Below are positions 25,082 to 32,562 of a DNA stretch of 64,000 bases, piece by piece. Source of the stretch: Guptibacillus algicola (GTDB lineage Bacteria; Bacillota; Bacilli; Bacillales; Guptibacillaceae); contig NZ_JAIVAF010000001.1 of the NCBI RefSeq assembly GCF_020171805.1, positions 1,240,001 through 1,304,000 on the forward strand, read 5' to 3'. Numbering within the stretch: position 1 is the first letter of the stretch; every line of letters begins with the position of its first letter. The position numbers and the translations under genes are program-made. The notes under the pieces were generated by a model that made no database searches, was not told the DNA's origin, and was given only the letters and a program-made list of their open reading frames with translations.

Positions 25082-25103
25082 TGTATAACCCCCTTCCGAG
25101 TCA

Positions 25104-26396
25104 TTACAGCTGCATAATACCTAACGCAACAAGAATATTAGCGAGAATACCTACCGCGATCGCACCAATCGGACCAACTGCCATCCTTACGATCGGTCGA
25201 CCCGCGATCTCATTTAATAAATAAAAACCAGCGATAATAAAGAAACCAAGTCCTGGGGCAATGGCATTTGCCGCGTTCGCCCCACCTATTAATAAAGCAA
25301 CTTCTAATAAACGTGTCATAGCAGTACGAATGTTTTCACCCGATTGGCGAACTCCTGGATACTTATCAAGAAATCGCGCAACTTTGCTAAGTAACATCAC
25401 TTCAAGAAAAATTGTAATGGCCCCCGCTACTAAAGCAACCCACACATTCGGAACGAGTAAGCCCACAACGAAAACGATCGTAAATCCTACCGGGCCGTAC
25501 ACCCCTGTTGCGATTGCTGTACTCGCAACAAGTGGAATAAAGCCAAGCGCGCGAGCACCAGCAGCGATTGCACCATCAGTAACTTTTCCTTCAGCAATTA
25601 AATTGAGAGAGATCGGATCCCCAGCCATAATCAGTAGATTCGTAGCTGCCGCGATCAGACCACCCATAATCATGAAATACACAACGTGCTTCTTAATTCG
25701 GTTCACCCGCTCACTGAACACAGAAGCTAGGTCAATGCCACTTCCTTCAGAATCTGGCTTTTGACGGACAGCATATGTGATCAAAAAGATCATCCCTGTA
25801 ATCAATGCCATCCCTTCCTGGTTCAATGTGACGGCCGTGCCCCCAAACGTGATGATACCGCTTCCATTCAACCATACAGCTAGCTGCCTCACGATTGCTG
25901 AAACGATAAACGTAAGTACACCTTTCTTCACACTAAACTGTAGAGCGACAGCAAGTGCCGGAAATGCCATGAATGTCACGACAACAGGAGATCCTACCTG
26001 TCCCATCGCATCAAGAAAGTTCAGTGGTAGCTTCTCAAACAGTGCTACGAATCCTTCTAAACCTACTAACAATCCTGCTCCATATGCACCGCCGATAATA
26101 GCAGCGACTGGTGTTCCCCACTTATTTCTTGGTGTCATTAACCCGATGATGTCTGTTCCTAGGAGAATACTATGTATCAAAATAATGCTAGCTGTAATCG
26201 TAAAAGGAATTCCAAATCCGATCACGAGTCCAAAGCTCATCGCAAATGCTGTGACCCCGAGTTCTTTCCGCCCCATCCGACCTTCAGTGTTTTCTGGTAC
26301 GATCGGACGCAAACCATCGTTAAAGACTGCTAGATTCAAGTTTGCTAAAACAGCAGCCATCGCACCGATCAGTATAATGAGCACCATTTCCATCAT
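25104..26396 (-). CDS. yhfT: YhfT-type integral membrane transport protein
   Basis: This 430-residue polytopic membrane protein has at least ten hydrophobic segments rich in Gly and Ala (for example AALVAGAITIFLEVMLL and VGPIGAIAVGILANILVALG). Length, composition and position next to yhfU and php fit YhfT, a predicted transporter of E. coli whose substrate is unknown. It presumably imports or exports the compound handled by php, yhfS and yhfX. ATG at 26396 lies in a compact gap of 17 bases after yhfU. A long open frame on the opposite strand is a shadow of this Gly/Ala-rich gene. Confidence 0.85.
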   Translation of the reverse strand: MMEMVLIILIGAMAAVLANLNLAVFNDGLRPIVPENTEGRMGRKELGVTAFAMSFGLVIGFGIPFTITASIILIHSILLGTDIIGLMTPRNKWGTPVAAIIGGAYGAGLLVGLEGFVALFEKLPLNFLDAMGQVGSPVVVTFMAFPALAVALQFSVKKGVLTFIVSAIVRQLAVWLNGSGIITFGGTAVTLNQEGMALITGMIFLITYAVRQKPDSEGSGIDLASVFSERVNRIKKHVVYFMIMGGLIAAATNLLIMAGDPISLNLIAEGKVTDGAIAAGARALGFIPLVASTAIATGVYGPVGFTIVFVVGLLVPNVWVALVAGAITIFLEVMLLSKVARFLDKYPGVRQSGENIRTAMTRLLEVALLIGGANAANAIAPGLGFFIIAGFYLLNEIAGRPIVRMAVGPIGAIAVGILANILVALGIMQL

Positions 26397-26413
26397 GCGA
26401 TTCTCCTTTCAGA

Positions 26414-26773
26414 TTACAGCTCTTTAATTGCCTTCATAATCATAGGTACAGCCGTCTCTTTATGATCTGATGTAAACCCGAAGGCTTTCTTTCCTTCTTT
26501 CACTGCCACCTGTATCTTTTCCTCATTCGGTTTGCGTCCGGGCATGGATACAGTCTCGCACTTAGGTTTCCCTACGATCGCGATCGCCATGGCTAACGCT
26601 CCGCCACCACCTGTATGACACGCTCCAACGTAATAATCCGCTTGACCAGTTTTTACAGCCATCGCTGCTTCGACATCAGACTTAATCGATGTCTCTACTC
26701 CTTCAGGTCCGTATTCTTTTACTAGCGCTTCTACTTCTTTTTTATCAACTTGACCACCTATTACAACCTTCAT
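26414..26773 (-). CDS. yhfU: YhfU family protein (DUF2620)
   Basis: This small 119-residue cytosolic protein has a glycine-rich segment (YYVGACHTGGGGALAMAIAIVG, residues about 48-69) and a conserved Cys-His. It resembles the YhfU/DUF2620 proteins of yhf operons, for which I know no function. It starts with ATG at 26773, overlapping the yhfY stop by four bases, and precedes yhfT by 17 bases. The placement and small size suggest a cytosolic subunit or partner of the YhfT transporter, which is inference. Confidence 0.85.
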   Translation of the reverse strand: MKVVIGGQVDKKEVEALVKEYGPEGVETSIKSDVEAAMAVKTGQADYYVGACHTGGGGALAMAIAIVGKPKCETVSMPGRKPNEEKIQVAVKEGKKAFGFTSDHKETAVPMIMKAIKEL

Positions 26774-27144
26774 CGTGACCCCTCCTCTTTCATTTCTTGA
26801 AAAATAGATACATAGTGGATTTTCAAAAATGCGATTTCTGAGTGTGGAAGCTTATCCTCCCAAACGGATTCTACCCATCCGATCTCTTCTAAGGCTGATT
26901 GAATCTGCTTACTGTTTTCTACCTCAGCTACTAATTCTTCTGGCGGTTGATCGATCGTTTCACCACGGGAAATGCGCGTTAACGCTGTCGCAAGATGGGT
27001 GACAAGCATGTCTAGCTTATTTTGTGGAAGATCGTTTGCCTTACTTGTTAAACGCTGCACAGCTTTTTCGGCCACAAGTGCTGCTTCATGGCTGATCACG
27101 TCCCCTTTTTCTAAAATGGTGAGTCGCTCGTTAATCGTAGTCAA
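26770..27144 (-). CDS. yhfY: YhfY-type PRD-domain protein
   Basis: This 124-residue protein consists essentially of one PTS-regulation-domain-like helical bundle (residues about 15-120), with conserved positions in LVTHLATALTRISRGE and in SEIAFLKIHYVSIF, where the histidines typical of PRDs occur. No DNA-binding domain is present. It matches YhfY of E. coli yhf operons. The start is TTG at 27144, with GGAGGG 8 bases upstream. It may sense a phosphorylation or metabolite signal for YhfZ, which is speculation. A likely YhfZ operator lies immediately upstream. Confidence 0.82.
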   Translation of the reverse strand: MTTINERLTILEKGDVISHEAALVAEKAVQRLTSKANDLPQNKLDMLVTHLATALTRISRGETIDQPPEELVAEVENSKQIQSALEEIGWVESVWEDKLPHSEIAFLKIHYVSIFQEMKEEGSR

Positions 27145-27158
27145 TAGTCAAACCCTCC

Positions 27159-27177
27159 AATATACAGTATTTAGTAT
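27159..27177. promoter_or_regulatory. Candidate YhfZ operator upstream of yhfY
   Basis: AATATACAGTATTTAGTAT differs by one base from the site at 28153-28171. It contains the palindrome ATACAGTAT followed by a further GTAT half-site. Its place 15 bases before the yhfY start would block transcription or translation initiation of the yhfYUTS section when occupied. Confidence 0.65.
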
Positions 27178-27207
27178 ATTTATTTCGTGAAGAAGTAACA
27201 TTCTCCG

Positions 27208-28140
27208 TTAATACCTTGGATAGACCTTTCCTTCTTCAACTTGTTGCTGAATTTGCTTCACTTCGAACACTGCTAGTTCACCTAAAGCTTTGCTAAGCTC
27301 TTCCCGATCTCGATGGAGGACCATGCACGCCTCGTTTACTTTCTTGCTGACCTCTACTGCTTTTTCCGAGCGAAAAGATCCTTTCCCTAATCCATCAGAC
27401 AATGTCATTTCATCTTTGTTCCACACAGCCGCATCAATTTCGTTATTTTTCAGCATTTCCATCAGCTGCATATAGTTCACTTCAATCAAGTCAACGTCTA
27501 TTCCTTCAACTTCATACTCAGTCATAAGGTGTTGATCAGCAGAAGAGTAGTCGATTCCGACTCTCATTCCACTTTTTATATGAGTTTCGTTGGAATCTGA
27601 AAAGAAAATTTCATGACCTGTTACATAGGAATGATGATCGAATGATTTTACAATTTCGATCGATGTAGACTCTTGAATCGCTAGCTCAGCCGCAAGTCGA
27701 GATACGATAGCAAAGTCATATCTACCAGCCTTTAACGCTTCGATTCTATTCGAAGACCCTCTCATAAATGCAAGATTAAAAGGAACCTTCATATCTTCGA
27801 AAGCTTGCACAAGTCCCGTTGCTAATCCTTCATACTTTTTTGAATACGGTAGCGGCATCGCGCCCATAACAGCACCAAGACCTGCAATCTCCCAAAGAAG
27901 CGCCTTGTCCGTTCTGACAAGAAACGTACCTAAATGCCCTCTTGCTTCGAGCTGAATCGCCCCAATCTCCTCAAGTAAACGAAATGCTCCCTGAATCGTC
28001 CCCCTTCCAAGTGAAGTTTCAGTAACGAAATCACTTACGCGAGGAATGCGGCTTCCTGGCTCGATGGATAACAATCTTCCAGCAATTTTCTTCGCTGCTA
28101 GACCATTCTTGTTGTATAGTTTCTCCCACTTGCCGTCCAA
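27208..28140 (-). CDS. yhfZ: YhfZ-type GntR-like transcriptional regulator
   Basis: This 310-residue regulator has an N-terminal winged helix-turn-helix (about 12-75, SRIPRVSDFVTETSLGRGTIQ, then LLEEIGAIQLEARGHLGTF) and a C-terminal ligand-binding domain of periplasmic-binding-protein type (MPLPYSKKYEGLATGL, FAIVSRLAAEL, YVTGHEIFF, AVWNKDE), as in E. coli YhfZ. I prefer TTG at 28140, with GAGG 8-9 bases upstream; a GTG 9 bases earlier would have no usable site. It heads the yhf operon and likely controls it through the two matching sites at 28153 and 27159. The effector is unknown. Confidence 0.85.
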   Translation of the reverse strand: MDGKWEKLYNKNGLAAKKIAGRLLSIEPGSRIPRVSDFVTETSLGRGTIQGAFRLLEEIGAIQLEARGHLGTFLVRTDKALLWEIAGLGAVMGAMPLPYSKKYEGLATGLVQAFEDMKVPFNLAFMRGSSNRIEALKAGRYDFAIVSRLAAELAIQESTSIEIVKSFDHHSYVTGHEIFFSDSNETHIKSGMRVGIDYSSADQHLMTEYEVEGIDVDLIEVNYMQLMEMLKNNEIDAAVWNKDEMTLSDGLGKGSFRSEKAVEVSKKVNEACMVLHRDREELSKALGELAVFEVKQIQQQVEEGKVYPRY

Positions 28141-28152
28141 CGTCTCCACCTC

Positions 28153-28171
28153 AATATACAGTATTTTGTAT
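28153..28171. promoter_or_regulatory. Candidate YhfZ operator upstream of yhfZ
   Basis: AATATACAGTATTTTGTAT matches the site upstream of yhfY at 18 of 19 positions and in the same orientation. It lies just before the ribosome binding site of yhfZ. Two copies at the two operon-internal start regions are strong circumstantial evidence for autoregulation by YhfZ. Confidence 0.65.
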
Positions 28172-28231
28172 TCTATACTGATAGTTTATCTTATACATAA
28201 GATGATTACAATGAATATTCTGATTATTTTG

Positions 28232-28272
28232 AGGTGGGGGTCTGGATGGTGCCTGTCCCCTACCTGACCCCA
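28232..28272. repeat. REP-like palindromic element between yhfZ and the antiporter gene
   Basis: GTGGGGGTCTGG on the left pairs imperfectly with CCTGACCCCAC on the right, and GGTGCCTG and TCCCC lie in the centre. It thus combines the two core types of the family in one hairpin. The remainder of the gap to 28435 holds no gene; the antiporter promoter must be there, but I cannot place it with confidence. Confidence 0.7.
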
Positions 28273-28435
28273 CATACCATCAATTCAGAATAGTAGTGGT
28301 GACATAATGACTGTGTTAAAATTTAGTAAGATAAATAACAAGTATACGGCTGTTACAAAGTGAAACAATGTAATGGATTAGACTAAATGACACGAGAACG
28401 AAAGATTGATGTGAAAGATAGAAGGAGCAACACAA

Positions 28436-29908
28436 ATGGAAACAAATACGGTCATATTATTTAGTGCTTTATTTTTAATAGGTGGCGTGATGATGGCAAA
28501 GTTCTCATCACGTGTAGGTGTACCTGCTCTTGTACTCTTTATCATCGTCGGGATGCTTTTTGGCAGTGATGGTTTTGGCTTTATCTATTTCGATAACGCG
28601 TCACTCACCCAGTCACTTGGAATATTAGCTCTCGTTCTTATCTTATTTGATGGTGGTTTACAAACGGATTGGCGTAAAACCAAATCCGTTCTACCGATTT
28701 CTTTATCGCTAGCAACAGTGGGAGTTCTGATCACCGCAGGATTATTCGGCGTAGCTGCCAAACTTCTACTCGATGTAACATGGAACGAGGCACTTCTTCT
28801 TGGTGCGATTGTTGGTTCAACAGATGCCGCTGCCGTGTTTGCAGTGTTGAAAGGTAAAAATATTAAACGGAAACTTCAGTCCACACTTGAAGCTGAATCA
28901 GGTTCAAACGATCCGATGGCGATGTTTTTGACCCTTTCTCTCCTTCAATTTGCGATAGGCGAGGAGTCATTTGGAGCTTCAATCTTTCTTTCGTTCTTCT
29001 GGCAAATGGGTGCCGGGCTTTTATTAGGAATTCTATTCGGTTTAGCTGCCTCTTGGGCAATGAAAAACATTAATCTAGGGTCAAACGGCTTATACCCTGT
29101 CTTCTCTATCGCGATTGCTTTAATTACGTACAGCCTAACAGACCTTATAAATGCAAGTGGACTTTTAGCCGTTTATGCCGCTGCGCTTGTGCTTGGGAAT
29201 ACGAAGAGTCTTCCATACGGGCAGACGATTTTCCGGTTCCACGATGGAATCGCATGGATGATGCAGATCCTAATGTTTATAATGCTTGGACTTCTTGTCT
29301 TTCCTTCTGAGTTATTTTCTACATGGATCGTTCTAAAAGGACTCGCGTTATCATTCATACTGATTTTCGTCGCACGTCCGATTGCTGCTTTTATCTCAAG
29401 TATTCCATTCAAATTCACATTAAAAGAAAGAACATTTCTCTCCTGGGCTGGCCTAAGAGGGGCAGTTCCAATTGTACTTGCAACGTTTCCCTTATTAGCA
29501 GGTCTTGAGAACAGTCAGTTGTTCTTTAATTTAATCTTCTTCATCGTCTTGACGTCAGCTCTTATTCAAGGAACGACCATCCCTTATGTGGCCAAACGGC
29601 TTGGACTTACTGGTCCAGAGGTGCATGTGCCATCTCATTCACTTGAACTTGTTTCATCAACAACAGTAAATGCAGAGATGATTCCTTATACGATCAGATC
29701 ATCTTCTAAGCTCATCGGAAAAGAGCTATCAGCCATTTCGTTTCCTGATAAAGTGCTTGTGAGTGCCATCATTCGAAAAGATGAACTTATCGCACCTTCT
29801 GGTGATACGAAAATCAAGGTGAACGATGTTCTCTACATCCTTGTCGAAAACCAAAAGAGAGGAGAATTGGAGAAAGTTCTCGGGATTCGAAAAACAATCG
29901 GTGGATGA
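28436..29908 (+). CDS. CPA1-type potassium/sodium proton antiporter with TrkA-C domain
   Basis: This 490-residue antiporter resembles NhaP2/CvrA, which exchanges K+ or Na+ for H+ across the membrane. About twelve hydrophobic segments fill residues 1-390; the transport signature is GSTDAAAVFAVL (about 122-133) followed by ESGSNDPMAMFLT (about 148-160) with the paired Asn-Asp typical of CPA1. The cytosolic tail (about 400-490, SSSKLIGKELSAISFPDKV, KVNDVLYILVE) is an RCK_C/TrkA-C regulatory domain. AGAAGGAG lies upstream of ATG at 28436. It is monocistronic, bounded by palindromic elements on both sides. Ion preference is not decidable from sequence. Confidence 0.9.
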   Translation: METNTVILFSALFLIGGVMMAKFSSRVGVPALVLFIIVGMLFGSDGFGFIYFDNASLTQSLGILALVLILFDGGLQTDWRKTKSVLPISLSLATVGVLITAGLFGVAAKLLLDVTWNEALLLGAIVGSTDAAAVFAVLKGKNIKRKLQSTLEAESGSNDPMAMFLTLSLLQFAIGEESFGASIFLSFFWQMGAGLLLGILFGLAASWAMKNINLGSNGLYPVFSIAIALITYSLTDLINASGLLAVYAAALVLGNTKSLPYGQTIFRFHDGIAWMMQILMFIMLGLLVFPSELFSTWIVLKGLALSFILIFVARPIAAFISSIPFKFTLKERTFLSWAGLRGAVPIVLATFPLLAGLENSQLFFNLIFFIVLTSALIQGTTIPYVAKRLGLTGPEVHVPSHSLELVSSTTVNAEMIPYTIRSSSKLIGKELSAISFPDKVLVSAIIRKDELIAPSGDTKIKVNDVLYILVENQKRGELEKVLGIRKTIGG

Positions 29909-29911
29909 AAA

Positions 29912-29950
29912 AAGGGGTCAGGATGGGGACAGTCCCCATCCTGACCCCTT
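29912..29950. repeat. REP-like element: perfect 19-bp inverted repeat between convergent genes
   Basis: A perfect hairpin: the left arm (29912-29930) begins AAGGGGTCAGGATGGGGAC, a single A forms the centre, and the right arm (29932-29950) is its exact complement. It fills the 46-base gap between the antiporter stop and the HisJ-type stop, and the short T-tract on each side allows a role as bidirectional terminator. The GGGGTCAGG/CCTGACCCC ends define the same family as the elements at 7169, 19529 and 28232. Confidence 0.85.
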
Positions 29951-29954
29951 CTCT

Positions 29955-30761
29955 TTACAGTTCCACCAGCTGTTTCTTCCGCTCTTTAAAGATCGTCCAG
30001 TTCTTAAACCCTATTTCCTTCAGTTTCGCACGCACTTCTTCAAACTCTTCACCAACGCGCTCTGGCCAGTGCGCATCAGAACCAAACGTGACACCTACTC
30101 CATAATGACAAGCCATCTCTAGCATGTCATTAGCTGGATACCAGCCCCCACAATCTTTGTGTTTTCCAGAAGTATTCACTTCAATTGTTGCCTCTACTTC
30201 CCCAAGTCGCTTCAATGCTTTTTCCACTTCAGGAGTATGCACATTCGTGAAGTCTGGATAAAAACCCTTCATCGCATCAATATGTCCAAGGATATCGAAC
30301 ACGCCACTTTCTGCAGACTCAACAATGAGCTGATAGTAATGGTCCTTTTCTTTTCTAACGTCCTCTTCTGTCACGTTCTCCCAACGCTCTTTATCAAAGA
30401 TATTGGCTTCGTTACTGAAATGAACAGAACCGATAATGTAATCGAACGGATATTGATCATAAATACTCTTGTATAACGGATAATGCTCTCGGAAGAAATC
30501 TGATTCCACACCTAACAACACGTCAATTTTACCGCTGTACTTTTCTTTCAGTTTCAACACTTCTTCAACGTAAGAAGAAAACTCGCTTTTCGCCATCGCG
30601 ATACGTGGCTTCGCTCGATCTTCCTCACTCGCAAAGAACGGTGAATGATCTGAGATACCAATCATCTGCAAATCATTCTTAATAGCAGCTTGTATGTAAT
30701 CCTCGATTGTTGCCTCCGCATGACCACATCGTTCGTGGTGTGTATGGTAATCGAACTTCAT
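29955..30761 (-). CDS. hisJ: Histidinol-phosphatase HisJ-type PHP hydrolase
   Basis: This 268-residue PHP-family phosphatase probably dephosphorylates histidinol phosphate in histidine biosynthesis. Metal-binding motifs: DYHTHHERCGHAE at the N-terminus (residues 4-16), GISDHSPF, GVESDF, and TFGSDAHWPERVG near the C-terminus. The length equals my recollection of B. subtilis HisJ. I chose ATG at 30761, with AGGGG 7 bases upstream. No other histidine genes are nearby, which is also the case for hisJ in B. subtilis. Confidence 0.85.
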   Translation of the reverse strand: MKFDYHTHHERCGHAEATIEDYIQAAIKNDLQMIGISDHSPFFASEEDRAKPRIAMAKSEFSSYVEEVLKLKEKYSGKIDVLLGVESDFFREHYPLYKSIYDQYPFDYIIGSVHFSNEANIFDKERWENVTEEDVRKEKDHYYQLIVESAESGVFDILGHIDAMKGFYPDFTNVHTPEVEKALKRLGEVEATIEVNTSGKHKDCGGWYPANDMLEMACHYGVGVTFGSDAHWPERVGEEFEEVRAKLKEIGFKNWTIFKERKKQLVEL

Positions 30762-30830
30762 TTTCATACCCCTTTCCAAATGTTAGGTAGCTTTCATATA
30801 TCCTATCACAAAATATTGCGAAAATAATAC

Positions 30831-30983
30831 ATGACGAATTTTAATGTTTTGAGCGAGCATTGGGAAAAAAACCTAGCATTAGAAAGTTTGCTCAATACAG
30901 TAACGCTTCAAGGGAACATTGCTGAACAAATCATAAAAATCGTAGGCTACGAAGACAAAGACGAAAAGTCACCTTCTTTGTAA
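30831..30983 (+). CDS. Possible 50-residue small ORF or gene remnant
   Basis: ATG at 30831 opens a frame of 50 codons ending TAA at 30981-30983, product starting MTNFNVLSEHWEKNL and ending DEKSPSL. There is no ribosome binding site and no promoter I can defend. The composition (amphipathic helix, acidic end) is protein-like, so it may be a decayed gene. I do not recognise it. Confidence 0.3.
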   Translation: MTNFNVLSEHWEKNLALESLLNTVTLQGNIAEQIIKIVGYEDKDEKSPSL

Positions 30984-31070
30984 GCTAATTATACAAAGCA
31001 CCCCTCGTTCTTTTGACTCAGGTATTTTTGTTTATCTTTTAATAATTTCTGAATATTATCACTCCTGTTG

Positions 31071-31118
31071 TTTACGGACTCCTCCCCTTTCTGTATACTA
31101 AAAATCGAAACGTTTCAC
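31071..31118 (+). promoter_or_regulatory. Promoter and LacI-type operator of the glucanase gene
   Basis: TTTACG (31071-31076) and TATACT (31095-31100) are 18 bases apart. The operator ATCGAAACGTTTCA (31105-31118), with the 10-bp palindrome GAAACGTTTC, lies 4 bases after the -10, where a bound repressor would block initiation. The same 14 bases recur at 38093 and 38270. The stretch 30984-31070 holds nothing else recognisable. Confidence 0.75.
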
Positions 31119-31142
31119 TAAAACTTAAAAGGATGTGTATCG

Positions 31143-32501
31143 ATGAAGAAAATCTTTTTTCTAATTCTTGTACTTGGGTTAATCGTAGGCGGCACTTTAC
31201 CGACATCGGTTGGAGCACATGGACCTACAAAAGGGAAAAAGCATGCTTTTTCAAAGAAATTGGAAGCGATTTCAAAGAACACATATCGGTATTTCGAGGA
31301 TTTTACTGATGAAGAAACTGGACTACCCTATGATGCTGTTCGCATGAACGATGGTGAAATGGAAGCACAAGATTTCACCTCGCCAACTAACATCGGTATG
31401 TATTACATGAGCACCGTGTCAGCAGAGGAAATCGGTATTATTTCAAGAGAAGAAGCGGTTTCTCGCATTCAAACGAGTTTAGAGACATTAGAAGGTTTAG
31501 AGAAATGGAACGGTCTGTATTATAACTGGTACTATACGAAAGATGGTTCATTGATGACAGACTGGGGCGAATTCATCTCTACTGTCGACAATGGGTGGCT
31601 TTCAGCTGGACTGATTGTTGCTGGGCAAGCTTATCCAGAATTGAACGAACAAACAAGTGAACTTGTAGAAGCAATGGATTATTCTACTCTTTACGATCCA
31701 GAGGTTGGACAAATGCGCGGTGGCTATGATGTAAAAGCAGGAAGCGTTACAGAACACCATTATGGAGCATTTTATACTGAACCCCGTGTTGCTAGCTACA
31801 TATCAATCGGCAAAGGGGATGTTCCGAAAGAACACTGGTGGAAAATGTATCGAACAATGCCTGATAGTTGGGATTGGCAGTCACAAACACCTGAGGGGTA
31901 TACTGAAACATATGACGGTGTCGAGGTCTTCGAAGGGCACTATACGTACAACGACCAAAAGTATGTACCTAGCTGGGGCGGAAGCATGTTCGAAGCTCTT
32001 ATGCCAGGGCTTGTCTTAAAGGAAAAGGAACTTGGAAAAAATGCACTTGGACTCAACAATCAACGCCACGTAGATATTCAAATTGAGTACGCAACAGAGG
32101 AAATGGGTTTCAGTGCTTGGGGGTTATCACCAGCAGCCACGCCTGAAAATTATTCTGAGTTTGGGGCTACACCTCTTGGTATGAGTGGCTACAGCGCAGA
32201 AGGCGCGATCGTTACACCTCACGCTACCTTTCTCGCTCTTGAATATGCACCGAAGGAAGCATACAAAAACCTGAAAACATTGAAAGAATTTGGAGCTTAC
32301 GGTAAATACGGATTCCTTGATTCCGTTAACGTAAAGACCGGCGAAGTGACACAAGCATATTTAGCCCTAGACCAGGGGATGTCAATGGTCGCTATGGCGA
32401 ACTATCTAGAAGATGGTGTGATAAAAGATTACTTCCATCAAGATGAAATCGGAGAAAAACCTGAAGACTTATTGATCAAAGAAACTTTCTCAATAAAATA
32501 G
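31143..32501 (+). CDS. Secreted GH144-type endo-beta-1,2-glucanase (glucoamylase-like COG5368)
   Basis: This 452-residue secreted glycoside hydrolase has a signal peptide (MKKIFFLILVLGLIVGGTLP, cleavage near SVGA). The mature protein begins with the AISKNTYRYFEDFTDEETGL segment and continues through TSPTNIGMYYM, STVDNGWLSAGLI, YVPSWGGSMFEALMP and GFSAWGLSPAATPE, hallmarks of the (alpha/alpha)6 glycoamylase-like fold that includes GH144. Neighbouring sophorooligosaccharide genes and a shared operator suggest cleavage of beta-1,2-glucan to short oligomers outside the cell. Family assignment at the fold level is firm; beta-1,2 specificity rests on context. Confidence 0.85.
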   Translation: MKKIFFLILVLGLIVGGTLPTSVGAHGPTKGKKHAFSKKLEAISKNTYRYFEDFTDEETGLPYDAVRMNDGEMEAQDFTSPTNIGMYYMSTVSAEEIGIISREEAVSRIQTSLETLEGLEKWNGLYYNWYYTKDGSLMTDWGEFISTVDNGWLSAGLIVAGQAYPELNEQTSELVEAMDYSTLYDPEVGQMRGGYDVKAGSVTEHHYGAFYTEPRVASYISIGKGDVPKEHWWKMYRTMPDSWDWQSQTPEGYTETYDGVEVFEGHYTYNDQKYVPSWGGSMFEALMPGLVLKEKELGKNALGLNNQRHVDIQIEYATEEMGFSAWGLSPAATPENYSEFGATPLGMSGYSAEGAIVTPHATFLALEYAPKEAYKNLKTLKEFGAYGKYGFLDSVNVKTGEVTQAYLALDQGMSMVAMANYLEDGVIKDYFHQDEIGEKPEDLLIKETFSIK

Positions 32502-32507
32502 AGATAG

Positions 32508-32542
32508 AAAAAGGCCGCTGATATCAATCAGCGGCCTTTTTT
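32508..32542. terminator. Bidirectional terminator between the glucanase and phosphorylase genes
   Basis: AAAAAGGCCGCTGA (32508-32521) pairs perfectly with TCAGCGGCCTTTTT (32528-32541). A-run and T-run on either side serve both convergent genes. Confidence 0.95.
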
Positions 32543-32555
32543 CGAAACGTTTTGA
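32541..32555. promoter_or_regulatory. Operator-like sequence at the 3' end of the phosphorylase gene
   Basis: TTCGAAACGTTTTGA shares GAAACGTTT with the three perfect LacI-type sites of this locus. It lies between terminator and stop codon, not at a promoter. It could be an auxiliary site for repressor looping or a chance match. Confidence 0.35.
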
Positions 32556-32562
32556 TTACAAT

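Noticed and set aside
25261-26427. Two long plus-strand open frames (167 and 216 codons) opposite the yhfT gene
   Set aside because: They mirror the Gly/Ala-rich membrane protein on the other strand, have unnatural composition rich in Pro, Ser, Thr and Asn, and lack ribosome binding sites.
32541-32555. Reading this site as a CcpA cre element
   Set aside because: It lacks the central CG spacing of the cre consensus; its match is to the local LacI-type palindrome instead.
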